A stretch of DNA of 41,482 bases, from contig NZ_LHVO01000025.1 in assembly GCF_001269925.1 (NCBI RefSeq), forward strand, positions 1-41,482. The letters are read 5' to 3'. The stretch is from Pseudomonas sp. MIACH (lineage in GTDB: Bacteria; Pseudomonadota; Gammaproteobacteria; Pseudomonadales; Pseudomonadaceae). Under the pieces are notes generated by a model that saw nothing but the letters and a program-made list of their open reading frames with translations, had not been told where the DNA came from and ran no database searches. A program made the translations under genes and the position numbers. Shown in pieces: positions 24,448 through 32,203 of this stretch (its first letter is position 1; each line of letters starts with the position of its first letter).

Positions 24448-26670
24448 TCAAAATGCGGTCTCCTGCCTGGGCACCGCCGAACCTCGCTTCCACTCCGGCG
24501 GTTTCACATACTCATAGCTGCGCACACCACGCACACAGTTTCCCTTGCGCCGCCGGGGCCAATTCATCCGATGCATAATCTTGCCGATGCGCATTTGCTC
24601 GGGTCTACCCCAGTGGCTTGGATCGATGTTAAGCGCATGCTCAAGCAAGTGCGCGCCTGTCACCGTATCGCCAATATGCTTGTCGGCCAGATAGCCGACC
24701 ACCAGGTCTTCCCACATATCTGCCTGATAACGCTGATCCTGCTCAGCTGCGAAAACATCAGCCTCATCGCGCTCCACCCACCATATATCACCTGCGCGAA
24801 AACAGGCTAACGCTTCGGCCCAGAGTTGATCACGGTCGGCTCGCAGGCCCTCAAGATCAACTTTTGTACACATCACCGGCCAGTAACGGCGGTTGCCCGT
24901 GTCGTCCTTCAGGTACTCATCCTGGTTGGTCGTGCCGATAAAAACGCTCTGCCGGGGAACATCCAGCATCCGCCGCCCATAGCTCTCGCGGTAGGTATCG
25001 ATGGGCGATGAGACGAACTGCTTGGCTTTGGTCGACTCTGCTTTGTTCAGTGAGTCCAGTTCGGCCATCTCCACAATCCACTTGCCCCGGATCGCCTGAT
25101 AGGCGTCTTTGCTGCTCAGGTCAAATGACGTATCCATGAACCACTCGCCACCCAATACCCGCGCAGCCGTGGATTTCCCCTCGCCCTGCAAGCCTTCCAA
25201 AATCAACATTGAGTCAGCCTTGCAGCCAGGTCGACACACGCGAGCCACCGCAGAAATCATCCAGCGCTTGCCCACCTTGCGGGTGTACGAACTATCCTTA
25301 ACACCCAGCCGATCCTGCAACCAACGTTCAAGGCGTGGCAGGCCATCCCACTCAAGGCTTTCTAGATACTCGCGCACCGGGTGGTAAGCGTTGTCATTCG
25401 CCACCGCACTTACAGCCTCAACCACGTGGGCAGTCTTCACCCGCAGCCCGTAAACATCAGCAAGCCACAGCGCCACCCTAATATCGTCCAGATCACTCCA
25501 GTCGCCCTTGCCCCCACCATATGGAGGCGTACGTAACTTGCGGGTCTTTGAACTGAACGAATCCCAGGCGATTACCCCGGACCAGCGTTTATCATTACCC
25601 AGAATCAATGCCACATTGAACGGATGTACGATCAACCCGCCTTTTTCGGAATACTGCAGCTTCTCGCGCCATCCCTCATCAGCAGACGGACGCACCACCG
25701 CTAGTACCTGACGGCGCACCGTATCCAGGCCCTCAGCGCAGTGAAGATCGTTGAAATCGGTCCAGCCGTCTTCCCGGTTGTTGTCGAATACCGGTATAAC
25801 CACTTGGCCACCAATCACCACCGCCGCATTGCCAGCCTTGATTACCCCCGCGTTATACGGGTGCCCATTCACCACAGTCTTCCAATCATCATCTGCGCAA
25901 AACACCAGCTGCCGGCCGGGATACTTTGTGCGCATGGCTTGTGCCACCGGCAGCAGGTTGCCGGCGTCAAAGCAAATACATACCGTCAGCGACGTCGCCA
26001 TGTGCAGGCTGGCGCCGGTCGCGTATCCCTCAGCAATCAAAATCACATCGCCCGGCTCGGGCTCTGGGCCGATCAGGTGAAATGCGCCTTCCTTCGCCAA
26101 ACCGTACGGCCAGTAGGTTTTGTTCCTGCCCGTAGCTGCTTGCTTTTCGGGATACAGCACCTGCAGGCCGACAATATCGCCTTTCACATTGCGCATCGGC
26201 ACAAAAGCCGTACCGCTTTTCGCCTTGTAACGCATACCGATGCCGACTACCCGCTTGGCATCCAAATAACGCGAACCGCCCTTTTCAGATAGGTGCTTCC
26301 ACATACCAGCAGCGCGCCGGGCGGCAGTGCGATGCTTTCGATCCTCGGCCAAGGCGGCCTTACGCTGCCCCTCCTCGGCCCTGGCGCGCATCACCGCTCG
26401 ATCTTCAGCGCTCAGCCGCCCGCCCTTAGGCTTGATCTTCTGCCAACTGCCTTTTTCACCCTGACGCCAGTCGCCAAACGCGCCGCAATACAGTGTTTTG
26501 CCGTCACCAGTCAGATGGTCATAGATCACATACCAGCCCGTTTTCTCCGGGGCCTTATCACCGTCGCACTCGCAACGCGTTCGCTTACCAATCACCAGTG
26601 GCGTTTCTGGTTTAAGTCCGTAGCCCTGCAACTGGGCCAACACATCATCAAGTAGTTCGTGATTAGTCAT
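24448..26670 (-). CDS. Toprim primase / VapE-type helicase
   Basis: Replication protein combining primase and helicase parts. In the 740 residues, an N-terminal zinc-type region (CECDGDK) is followed by a Toprim domain (VILIAEGYATGASLHMAT, then LVFCADDDW) at about 210-280. The VirE/VapE-type ATPase domain follows at about 430-650: Walker A GLQGEGKST (about 490), EMAELDSLNKAE (Walker B), SYGRRMLDVPRQSVFIGTTN and GNRRYWPV. It overlaps the zinc-finger gene by ATGA and leads to the Q-like gene. Confidence 0.9.
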   Translation of the reverse strand: MTNHELLDDVLAQLQGYGLKPETPLVIGKRTRCECDGDKAPEKTGWYVIYDHLTGDGKTLYCGAFGDWRQGEKGSWQKIKPKGGRLSAEDRAVMRARAEEGQRKAALAEDRKHRTAARRAAGMWKHLSEKGGSRYLDAKRVVGIGMRYKAKSGTAFVPMRNVKGDIVGLQVLYPEKQAATGRNKTYWPYGLAKEGAFHLIGPEPEPGDVILIAEGYATGASLHMATSLTVCICFDAGNLLPVAQAMRTKYPGRQLVFCADDDWKTVVNGHPYNAGVIKAGNAAVVIGGQVVIPVFDNNREDGWTDFNDLHCAEGLDTVRRQVLAVVRPSADEGWREKLQYSEKGGLIVHPFNVALILGNDKRWSGVIAWDSFSSKTRKLRTPPYGGGKGDWSDLDDIRVALWLADVYGLRVKTAHVVEAVSAVANDNAYHPVREYLESLEWDGLPRLERWLQDRLGVKDSSYTRKVGKRWMISAVARVCRPGCKADSMLILEGLQGEGKSTAARVLGGEWFMDTSFDLSSKDAYQAIRGKWIVEMAELDSLNKAESTKAKQFVSSPIDTYRESYGRRMLDVPRQSVFIGTTNQDEYLKDDTGNRRYWPVMCTKVDLEGLRADRDQLWAEALACFRAGDIWWVERDEADVFAAEQDQRYQADMWEDLVVGYLADKHIGDTVTGAHLLEHALNIDPSHWGRPEQMRIGKIMHRMNWPRRRKGNCVRGVRSYEYVKPPEWKRGSAVPRQETAF

Positions 26671-26885
26671 GCCCGTACCCCACGCCGATCTACCAGGTCC
26701 TGGCAGTCAGTGCAGCGCGTACAGCCGCGATCAAGCATTGCCAACCGCCGAGCCTCTAGGATGACATCCCCGCAGTCCACGCACTCGAGCGTACATTGGC
26801 CTGGATTGGCAGTGGGCCGGGCGGCCATGGCCACTGCGAGATTAAGAGCAATGACGTTATCTGCCACATCTGCGTTGTCAGACAT
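26667..26885 (-). CDS. TraR/DksA-type zinc-finger protein
   Basis: A 72-residue protein starting MSDNADVADNVIALNLAVAM with two cysteine pairs (ECVDC and CTRCTDC) about 20 residues apart, the zinc finger of phage TraR/DksA proteins that bind RNA polymerase. The start at 26885 is used because upstream in-frame codons lie in the other frame of the CII-like gene. It overlaps that gene by 8 bases and the helicase by ATGA, so all three are coupled. Confidence 0.78.
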   Translation of the reverse strand: MSDNADVADNVIALNLAVAMAARPTANPGQCTLECVDCGDVILEARRLAMLDRGCTRCTDCQDLVDRRGVRA

Positions 26886-27387
26886 AGTGCAGATCCTCCG
26901 CATGCATCTTGCGGAGCACCGCGCGCAACTTGAACACCGCCTGCACCATGCGCTCGGCCAGCAGTTCAAACTCAGCCAGTTCGTCATCGTCCAGTTTGTC
27001 ATCGGACAATGAGGTCGATACATGCGTGGCTAACTCCCCCTCACGAGAAAGCAACTCGCCAATACCTGCCATTAGCGACTGCGCCGTGTCGGTGTCGCTC
27101 AACTCGGAAACGTCGATTCCCACCCAACCGATGGGATGCAGCAACGCGTCTACGATGCGCGGATCGCGCGTGGCATCCAGCACCAATTCAAGATCGCCAA
27201 TGTTAGGCGTGTGGCTGGTGTTGGTCAGGCTCAGCTTATGATTGAGGGTGGTGGCGTTGCCGCCGTCGATAGCGGCAATGGCAGTGGCTCCGCCCGGATA
27301 ATCACGTGCGGCGTGAAGCAAAGCTTGCGGTAGAGTCAACAGCGAACGCCGTGCGCGCTCAATGGAATTGAACTGTTTACGGTTCAT
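26878..27387 (-). CDS. Phage CII-family regulatory protein
   Basis: A 169-residue protein of the phage regulatory CII / CP76 family. It begins MNRKQFNSIERARRSLLTLP; the DNA-binding part reads DGGNATTLNHKLSLTNTSH, followed by DLELVLDATRDPRIVDALL, the family signature. The C-terminal third is acidic and helical (DDKLDDDELAEFELLAERM). Its likely role is control of lysogenic or early promoters. It is the second gene after cro on the leftward operon. Confidence 0.8.
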   Translation of the reverse strand: MNRKQFNSIERARRSLLTLPQALLHAARDYPGGATAIAAIDGGNATTLNHKLSLTNTSHTPNIGDLELVLDATRDPRIVDALLHPIGWVGIDVSELSDTDTAQSLMAGIGELLSREGELATHVSTSLSDDKLDDDELAEFELLAERMVQAVFKLRAVLRKMHAEDLHYV

Positions 27388-27660
27388 GGCAAAACTCCAA
27401 AAACTCTGCCAGTGACCGCTGCATGCCTGTTTGGTACAGTTGTGCTGTGGTCACTCACAGGTGGTCGCATGCAGCCGGTTGCTCTGTGGTAGAAAACCCG
27501 GCTGCACCCCGATGGCAAGGCACACGCTCCGCATGTGCCCTTCCGTTGCAGCCTGCAGACCGTGGTGGGTTAGCAGGCAACCCAGGGCATCCGTGCCTTG
27601 GGGGGCGGTGGAACGGCGCGCTGTATTGGTTTGCTCCGCGCCGCTCTGCCTTTTACTTCG
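27388..27660. other. Gap between cro-like and CII-like genes
   Basis: This 273-base stretch has no clear minus-strand gene. A plus-strand frame (27423-27701, 92 codons) exists, Arg/Pro/Gly-rich and without a ribosome site that stands out, so it is not called as a gene. An 8-bp inverted repeat CGTCAAGC / GCTTGACG (27659-27666 / 27676-27683) spans the cro stop codon and could be a weak tR1-like hairpin. Confidence 0.35.
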
Positions 27661-27849
27661 TCAAGCGGCCTGCTGGCTTGACGCTTTATCTGTCGCCCTG
27701 AGCTTTCCATCTGTAAGCACTTGAACCTGGTACTGGCGTGACTGCGGCGGCTCAGAGCCCCATTGCGATACTGCAGCGGGGGAGACTTTCAGAGCCGCAG
27801 CCACTTTAGATTTCCCTCCGAAGAAGGCGATCACTTCTGTCGTGAGCAT
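27661..27849 (-). CDS. cro: Cro-like repressor
   Basis: A 62-residue helix-turn-helix protein: MLTTEVIAFFGGKSKVAAAL followed by KVSPAAVSQWGSEPP (recognition helix AAVSQW) and a C-terminal strand region QYQVQVLTDGKLRAT. It diverges from the CI gene across a 98-base control region. GGAG lies about 8 bases before the ATG at 27849; the longer frame from 27888 reads into the operator. Expected role: repression of CI synthesis and early genes in the lytic path. Confidence 0.85.
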   Translation of the reverse strand: MLTTEVIAFFGGKSKVAAALKVSPAAVSQWGSEPPQSRQYQVQVLTDGKLRATDKASSQQAA

Positions 27850-27879
27850 GGTGCTCTCCTGTTTGCCTGCCCAATACAG

Positions 27880-27948
27880 TAAGTACACTTAACTTATTTG
27901 GCAAGCAAATGAAGGACTCCAAACAAAGTAAGCCTTAAGCTAGCTTAA
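27880..27948. promoter_or_regulatory. Cro/CI intergenic operator region
   Basis: The 98-base interval holds a perfect palindrome TAAGTACACTTA (27880-27891), an interrupted repeat ATTTG/CAAAT (27896-27910) and a perfect 14-base palindrome TTAAGCTAGCTTAA (27935-27948) that reaches into the CI start codon. TTAAG/TAAGT half-sites recur, as expected for CI/Cro operators. No Shine-Dalgarno sequence stands before the CI ATG, so CI may be translated from a leaderless mRNA as in lambda. Confidence 0.65.
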
Positions 27949-28604
27949 TGAATACTCCAGCAGAAAGAATCGCATACGCCATTTCCAAGTGCGGAAAGAA
28001 AGCCAGCCTCTTGGCCATAGAGTCCAACCTGAGTGCTGCCAGAATTAGCCAGTTAGCCCAGGGAGACGGGAGCCTCAAGGCTGAAAATCTTTTCCTATTC
28101 GCACGCGCTACCGGGTTCTCAGCACAGTGGCTTGCCGAAGGCATAGGGGACAAATATGACGCCGGTGCCCTTGAGGAGGGCCATGTGCTGATTCCCCAAT
28201 TCACCGCCAAGGCGGGTGCAGGCCCGGGTCACACAAACCACCACATAGAAGACCTCGGCGGCCTAATGTTTAGGCGAGACTGGCTTACCCGAATGGGCTT
28301 GAAAGAAAAGAACCTCAAGGTCATCTACAGCACAGGAATGAGCATGTTCCCGACCATTGCTGATGATGATGTGCTGCTGATTGACGAAGGCCAGCGGGAG
28401 CCGTTGAACGGCAGAATCTATGCAATTCAGCGCCCAGACGGAGACATCAGCATCAAGCGCTTAGTCCACACGCTCACCAACGGCTGGATAATTCGCAGCG
28501 ACAACGAGGACAAACGCGCTTATCCCGATGAGAACGCTACCGATACAAGCATTGGTCATCTACTCATCATCGGGCGGGCCGTATGGCACGCTGGAGCCCT
28601 CTAG
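27948..28604 (+). CDS. cI: CI-like LexA-type (S24) prophage repressor
   Basis: Maintains lysogeny and is inactivated by RecA-stimulated self-cleavage. The 218-residue protein has an N-terminal helix-turn-helix (LLAIESNLSAARISQLAQGD, about 21-40) and a C-terminal S24 domain with nucleophile Ser132 (STGMSMFPT) and general base Lys170 (ISIKRLV). A cleavage-type Ala-Gly occurs at 89-90 or 91-92 (TAKAGAGPG). It is divergent from cro and upstream of a rightward promoter at 28638. These residues predict SOS induction. Confidence 0.92.
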   Translation: MNTPAERIAYAISKCGKKASLLAIESNLSAARISQLAQGDGSLKAENLFLFARATGFSAQWLAEGIGDKYDAGALEEGHVLIPQFTAKAGAGPGHTNHHIEDLGGLMFRRDWLTRMGLKEKNLKVIYSTGMSMFPTIADDDVLLIDEGQREPLNGRIYAIQRPDGDISIKRLVHTLTNGWIIRSDNEDKRAYPDENATDTSIGHLLIIGRAVWHAGAL

Positions 28605-28611
28605 CTGTAGG

Positions 28612-28666
28612 TCTCTTAACAAAAAACGTAAGCAAGCTTGACTTGAAAAATTAAGAGAACTTTAAT
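28612..28666 (+). promoter_or_regulatory. Strong rightward promoter with inverted-repeat operator
   Basis: TTGACT (-35, 28638-28643) and TTTAAT (-10, 28661-28666) are 17 bases apart, each 5/6 to consensus. An 8-bp inverted repeat TCTCTTAA (28612-28619) / TTAAGAGA (28651-28658) brackets the -35, and the second arm lies in the spacer. The TTAAG core is shared with the CI/Cro palindromes, so this promoter may be CI-controlled. It precedes the whole rightward operon. Confidence 0.7.
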
Positions 28667-28702
28667 TGCCTCACTCTTCCACCACAGAGCGAGGCAATTC
28701 CC

Positions 28703-28873
28703 ATGCAAACCGCAACCTTGCACGTACTACCAACGTGCCCACCCAGCCGCATTTTCGAGGTGCGCCGCTTAGCCGTAATCCACGGCTGTACCTTCGCTCC
28801 CACCAAACGCAAAACTGCCTCCAGCCAAATGCCAGCCCCCTTCAATCCAGATGATGGAGGGCGCGCAGCATGA
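28703..28873 (+). CDS. Small hypothetical protein, first gene of rightward operon
   Basis: A 56-residue frame starting MQTATLHVLPTCPPSRIFEV, followed by RRLAVIHGCTFAPTKR. AGG lies about 9 bases upstream, and its TGA overlaps the next ATG as ATGA. No family is recognised. Coupling to the next gene and location about 35 bases after the promoter support translation. Confidence 0.55.
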   Translation: MQTATLHVLPTCPPSRIFEVRRLAVIHGCTFAPTKRKTASSQMPAPFNPDDGGRAA

Positions 28874-29430
28874 GCAGACTGTCTCTCAATGCCAGCGCGT
28901 ATATACGCCTGCAGGCCCAGGTAACCCTTAGCGGCACCTTCAATCACACCCTGCACTCGCGTGATAGCGGGCGATCCGTAGCGGCTCAGGTCGAGATCGA
29001 GCAGTGCACTGCCGGCATCACGGTAATGGTGCGCATCTGCGGGACGCGCAATACATCCGTCACCCTTGATAAGCACCGCAAAAACAACGCCACGCGCGTT
29101 GCGAGCTTTATTGAAGGTATCGCCAATGGCCGCAGCCCTACCGGTGTGCCCGACGTAGATGAGCATGAAGCTGTCAGCGATATAGAGGCCACCCTACGTC
29201 TGGCTATCCGACGTGGGCGCGGCATCTACCACCTTATAGCCGACGAACTAGAGCCGTCACTTCAGATCCAGCGCAACCCACGTCGCGGTTATATCGCCAC
29301 GCTCGAACTCGACGACGCCGGCTACTTGTTCACCCTGCCCGCCGACAACCAGCGTGCCCACGCAATCCTGGCTGATTACCTCAACCAATTCCTGCAGGGC
29401 TACCGCAATAGCCTCGCAGCCGCTGCATGA
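28870..29430 (+). CDS. Hypothetical phage protein
   Basis: A 186-residue protein of unknown function. It begins MSRLSLNASAYIRLQAQVTL; the middle has RICGTRNTSVTLDKHRKNNA and a helical stretch (DIEATLRLAIRRGRGIYHLI), and the C-terminal part is YIATLELDDAGYLFTLP. There is no signal peptide, membrane segment or catalytic motif that I can point to. It is second in the rightward operon and starts by ATGA overlap. Confidence 0.65.
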   Translation: MSRLSLNASAYIRLQAQVTLSGTFNHTLHSRDSGRSVAAQVEIEQCTAGITVMVRICGTRNTSVTLDKHRKNNATRVASFIEGIANGRSPTGVPDVDEHEAVSDIEATLRLAIRRGRGIYHLIADELEPSLQIQRNPRRGYIATLELDDAGYLFTLPADNQRAHAILADYLNQFLQGYRNSLAAAA

Positions 29431-29439
29431 GGTACCGCC

Positions 29440-29730
29440 ATGAGCCTATCCCTCAAACGCGTAGCCGAACGCCTGGGCCTGGGGCACCGCGAGTTGATGA
29501 AACGCATGCGCGACAAAGGCCTGCTGGATCAACGCAACCTTCCAACCAACCCTGCCCTGACCAAAGACTTTTTGGTCACCCGTGAAAGTCGCTGGTTTCA
29601 CGAGAAGCATGGCATGCAATACAAGCGCACTACGCGCGTGACCGATATTGGCATTTCCTGGCTGGCCAGGCAGATCGGTATTGAGCGCCCAGCCCCACCC
29701 GCCGTGCCTGATCCGCGAGAAGTCGCGTAA
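29440..29730 (+). CDS. KilA-C (ANT) antirepressor-like domain protein
   Basis: A 96-residue protein matching the C-terminal domain of phage antirepressors (KilAC/ANT): LKRVAERLGLGHRELMKRMR, then KGLLDQRNLPTNPALTKDF, then RTTRVTDIGISWLARQIG. The usual N-terminal Bro or Rha-type domain is absent, so it is a stand-alone DNA-binding-type domain. It could modulate repressor or early promoters; no direct evidence shows which. Confidence 0.7.
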   Translation: MSLSLKRVAERLGLGHRELMKRMRDKGLLDQRNLPTNPALTKDFLVTRESRWFHEKHGMQYKRTTRVTDIGISWLARQIGIERPAPPAVPDPREVA

Positions 29731-29912
29731 TGAGACAGCCCGAAGCATGGCCGCGCCAGTACGCCCGCCAGATCACGGCGATGCGAACCCGCGAGGAACG
29801 CGTCGCCGCGCTGGCAGAAGTACCGGAGCACCTACGCGCTCTGGTACGTACCCACGTTGAGATCGCCTGGAACCACCCCCGAGGGAACACACATGGACCG
29901 CAAACTGATTGA
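29730..29912 (+). CDS. Small hypothetical protein
   Basis: A 60-residue protein (MRQPEAWPRQYARQITAMRT...) rich in Arg and Ala with a helical middle (REERVAALAEVPEHLRALVR). It overlaps the previous stop as TAATG and the next start by 20 bases. The sequence pattern is like short conserved proteins in Pseudomonas phage early operons, but no function is known to me. Confidence 0.55.
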   Translation: MRQPEAWPRQYARQITAMRTREERVAALAEVPEHLRALVRTHVEIAWNHPRGNTHGPQTD

Positions 29913-30360
29913 CACCCTACTGATCGAACTACTGAGCCTGCCTGAAGAACGTCGTACGGCTGAGAAAATTCTTGCCAACCTCACCCTAGCCGCAACTGCC
30001 GCCGACGTTTCCCTCACCATCACCGGCGCACCGCTGCAAATCGAGCACCTTCAACTGGCGGCCGCTCTCGACCAACTCGTGATCGATCTCGGCCCCAACT
30101 ACCGTGCTCGCGCCATACTGCGCCTTGGCAATGGCATTGAAGGCGTTGAACTGGGTGCCGTTCTCGAACCGCTAGACAGTACCTCACCACTACCGCGTTT
30201 CGTAGCGTTTGCCAGCACGGCACGTACAGCACTGGCAGCCATCAACCGAGACATTCGAGCGAGCCACCAACCCCGCACTAAAGAACCGACGCAACGTAAA
30301 TCTGGAAAGCTGACGCTCGGCACGCTCAAGGCGCAAGTAGATAAGGCGAATGCAGCATGA
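29893..30360 (+). CDS. Hypothetical phage protein
   Basis: A 155-residue protein starting MDRKLIDTLLIELLSLPEER, with helical N-terminus, a middle IEHLQLAAALDQLVIDLGPN and a basic, disordered C-terminus (TKEPTQRKSGKL). The start at 29893 has GAGGGA about 7 bases upstream and is preferred over an upstream alternative start at 29857. It overlaps the PrtN-like gene by ATGA. No family is recognised. Confidence 0.6.
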   Translation: MDRKLIDTLLIELLSLPEERRTAEKILANLTLAATAADVSLTITGAPLQIEHLQLAAALDQLVIDLGPNYRARAILRLGNGIEGVELGAVLEPLDSTSPLPRFVAFASTARTALAAINRDIRASHQPRTKEPTQRKSGKLTLGTLKAQVDKANAA

Positions 30361-30677
30361 CGGTCTCCGTACAGCGCGAACTGCGCCTGCCGATAGCGCC
30401 CAGAAGTCAGACTGTTGACCTGTTGTACCGAACGCTCGGGGATCTGCTCGTACCCGTCGAACAGGTACGTGAACGCTACTTCAGCAATCTCAACCAGGAC
30501 AACTTCACTCGTGCACTGACAAGCGGCCGTGTAGCGCTACCCATCACCACTCTGGATACCAGCGCCAAGCGCCCCCGCTTTATCGACATCCGCCATCTGG
30601 CCATCTTCATTGATACACAGGCAGATGCTGCGGACGAGGAGCTGACAAACACTCAACCCCAGCCAGACGAGCGATGA
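30357..30677 (+). CDS. prtN: PrtN-like pyocin/late-gene activator
   Basis: Transcription activator of the PrtN family, which turns on pyocin genes through P-box repeats. The 106-residue protein shows the family pattern: LLYRTLGDLLVPVEQVRERY, then FSNLNQDNFTRALTSGRVAL with PITTLDTSAKRPRF and DIRHLAIFIDTQ, followed by an acidic tail. A candidate P-box (23740-23781) lies directly upstream of the late promoter, giving a target inside the same prophage. The gene starts by ATGA overlap in the rightward operon, so it would be expressed once CI is cleaved. Family assignment is strong; the target link is inference. Confidence 0.85.
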   Translation: MTVSVQRELRLPIAPRSQTVDLLYRTLGDLLVPVEQVRERYFSNLNQDNFTRALTSGRVALPITTLDTSAKRPRFIDIRHLAIFIDTQADAADEELTNTQPQPDER

Positions 30678-30766
30678 CTTTTTGACCGACACACGTCGAT
30701 AACAGTTGCACCACCGCAACCGCTGCACCACCAGCCAAGCGGTATACAACCCAAGGAGCAAACCAA

Positions 30767-31165
30767 ATGACAGCATTTGAAATTTTCGCCCTGATCAGCT
30801 TCGTAATCGCCCTCGCCATTCTGTACTGGGTCGGGTATCGAGGCGGACTGAAGGATGGCTGGAGCGAAGGTTACGACGATGGCCACACTAATGGCTACAT
30901 CGAGGGCATTGAAGAGGGCGAGTCGTCGAGTGCTACCGCTCTTGAAAAGGCCACGCGCCGATGCGAACGCTTGGAACTGATTTTGATCAGGGAACCCCAG
31001 GACCGTCAGATCCTGACGGCCATCGCGGGAAAACTCAAACTCGCCGCCGATTTCTTTCAAGCGATCAAATCGGAAGGCCATGCAACTCAAGCACTCATTC
31101 TGCGCGACCACGCTTTGAGCATGGCCGCCGAGTTGGATTCCTTCTATCAGGAGGATGCAGCATGA
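30767..31165 (+). CDS. Small membrane-anchored hypothetical protein
   Basis: A 132-residue protein with one N-terminal membrane segment (FEIFALISFVIALAILYWVG, about 4-23), then a Gly/Asp-rich stretch (GLKDGWSEGYDDGHTNGYIE) and a helical, probably cytoplasmic remainder (TAIAGKLKLAADFFQAIKSE). Similar GY-rich linkers occur in small phage inner-membrane proteins. It follows the PrtN-like gene after 89 bases. Function unknown. Confidence 0.6.
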   Translation: MTAFEIFALISFVIALAILYWVGYRGGLKDGWSEGYDDGHTNGYIEGIEEGESSSATALEKATRRCERLELILIREPQDRQILTAIAGKLKLAADFFQAIKSEGHATQALILRDHALSMAAELDSFYQEDAA

Positions 31166-31383
31166 GTCGCGCTATCCCAATGCTGCGTCTGACGCCCCAG
31201 GCCGCTGGAACACTGCAACAGCAGTACTCCAAGGCTATGAAGGAACTGAACGCAATGACTCGCTATAACAAAGAGTTCGACCGGCAGTTGAAAGCGCTGA
31301 TCGGTTACGACGCACTCCGCGAATTGCATAAGGCAGCTGACAACGCCCTGTTGCTGGCCGATCTCGTGCAGGAGGCCGCATGA
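31162..31383 (+). CDS. Small hypothetical protein
   Basis: A 73-residue, mainly helical protein (MSRAIPMLRLTPQAAGTLQQ..., later LKALIGYDALRELHKAADNA). It overlaps the previous stop and the next start by ATGA on both sides, with GGAGG about 7 bases before its ATG. A longer frame from 30961 reads the shadow of the preceding gene and is not used. No family is recognised. Confidence 0.6.
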   Translation: MSRAIPMLRLTPQAAGTLQQQYSKAMKELNAMTRYNKEFDRQLKALIGYDALRELHKAADNALLLADLVQEAA

Positions 31384-31922
31384 ACTGGATCCTCACCCAC
31401 ACCGGCAAACGTTTTGATCTGTTCGAGCCTGACGCTGACATGATCGATCCCCGGGACATCTCCCATTCACTGGCACACCTCTGCCGCTTCAACGGGCACA
31501 CCCGCGAGTTCTACAGCGTGGCGCAACACAGCTGCATCGTCGCCGAGCTGGTGCCGGAAGAACACAAGCTCGCGGCCTTACTTCACGACGCGCCAGAGGC
31601 GTACCTGGGCGACATGACCAAGCCACTTAAACAGTGGATACATGCATACCAGGACTTTGAAGACTGGGTATGGCAACGCGTGTGCCAGCGCTTCGACATT
31701 GCTGCAGAACTTCCCGCATGCGTTCACCAGGCCGACTTGATTGCGCTGGCCACCGAACGCCGCGACCTCATGCCAACCGATCCGGCTATCTGGGATTGTT
31801 TGGTCGGCATACAACCTATGACCGAAATCATCCGTCCATGGCCTGCCGCAGAAGCCCGACTCACCTACCACCAGCGCCTGATGGACCAACTCGCTGTCGA
31901 ACATCGGAGGAAAGCGGCATGA
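31380..31922 (+). CDS. HD-domain phosphohydrolase (YfbR-like)
   Basis: A 180-residue HD-superfamily enzyme. Metal-binding residues are visible as SLAHLCRFNGHTREFYSVAQ, HSC (His50), LAALLHDAPEAYLGDMTKPL (His69-Asp70) and a later HQADLIALATERRDLMP with Asp. YfbR-type members hydrolyse deoxynucleoside monophosphates. A nucleotide-pool role in phage DNA synthesis is therefore plausible but not proven. Confidence 0.82.
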   Translation: MNWILTHTGKRFDLFEPDADMIDPRDISHSLAHLCRFNGHTREFYSVAQHSCIVAELVPEEHKLAALLHDAPEAYLGDMTKPLKQWIHAYQDFEDWVWQRVCQRFDIAAELPACVHQADLIALATERRDLMPTDPAIWDCLVGIQPMTEIIRPWPAAEARLTYHQRLMDQLAVEHRRKAA

Positions 31923-32203
31923 AGAACCAACAGGAAAACCCCAGCGCCCTGCCCGCTTTGCTCCGCAGCACCAGTGGTGTCGACACGTCAGAAACAAACA
32001 GTCTCTGCTGCGCAGCAGCAGGCATTATTGCTCCTTCCAGCGCCACTGCCGAGGCACGTATACCCCACGAAAAGCTGCGCGGGGCAGCGGTCAGTGATGC
32101 AACGCTTACCGCTTCGGGCCGCCCGCCTGCGCAGCCTGTCGTGGGGTATATGAACGTTTCGGGGAATTGCTGCTTTGCCGCGCGGGAGGCCTCCCATGCT
32201 TAA
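31919..32203 (+). CDS. Hypothetical protein spanning a large inverted repeat
   Basis: A 94-residue frame starting MKNQQENPSALPALLRSTSG, coupled to the HD gene by ATGA and overlapping the methyltransferase by 8 bases. The second half reads through an inverted repeat (32059-32150) and is less convincing as protein, with unusual composition (NSLCCAAAGI, NCCFAAREA). Either the repeat was inserted into a small gene, or the coding part is only the first ~45 codons. Confidence 0.45.
   Translation: MKNQQENPSALPALLRSTSGVDTSETNSLCCAAAGIIAPSSATAEARIPHEKLRGAAVSDATLTASGRPPAQPVVGYMNVSGNCCFAAREASHA
32059..32150. repeat. 22-bp inverted repeat with GC-rich centre
   Basis: TATACCCCACGA... (32059-32080) and its reverse complement (32129-32150) match at 20 of 22 positions and are separated by 48 bases. 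The spacer is itself GC-rich and could fold further. The element lies inside a short frame. It may be a mobile hairpin element (MITE-like) or a structured RNA. Confidence 0.6.
32184..32195 (+). promoter_or_regulatory. Palindromic ribosome binding site before the C5 methyltransferase
   Basis: GGGAGGCCTCCC is a perfect 12-base palindrome ending right before the ATG at 32196. Its left half is the Shine-Dalgarno sequence, so RNA pairing between two mRNAs, or a local protein, could affect initiation. Confidence 0.5.

Noticed and set aside
23881..24810. A 309-codon plus-strand open frame
   Set aside because: It is antisense to the Q-like gene and the end of the helicase, lacks a good ribosome site and has the composition of a shadow frame.
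27423..27701. A 92-codon plus-strand frame between cro and the CII-like gene
   Set aside because: No recognisable family or clear ribosome site, and a second long frame overlaps it, which points to GC bias.
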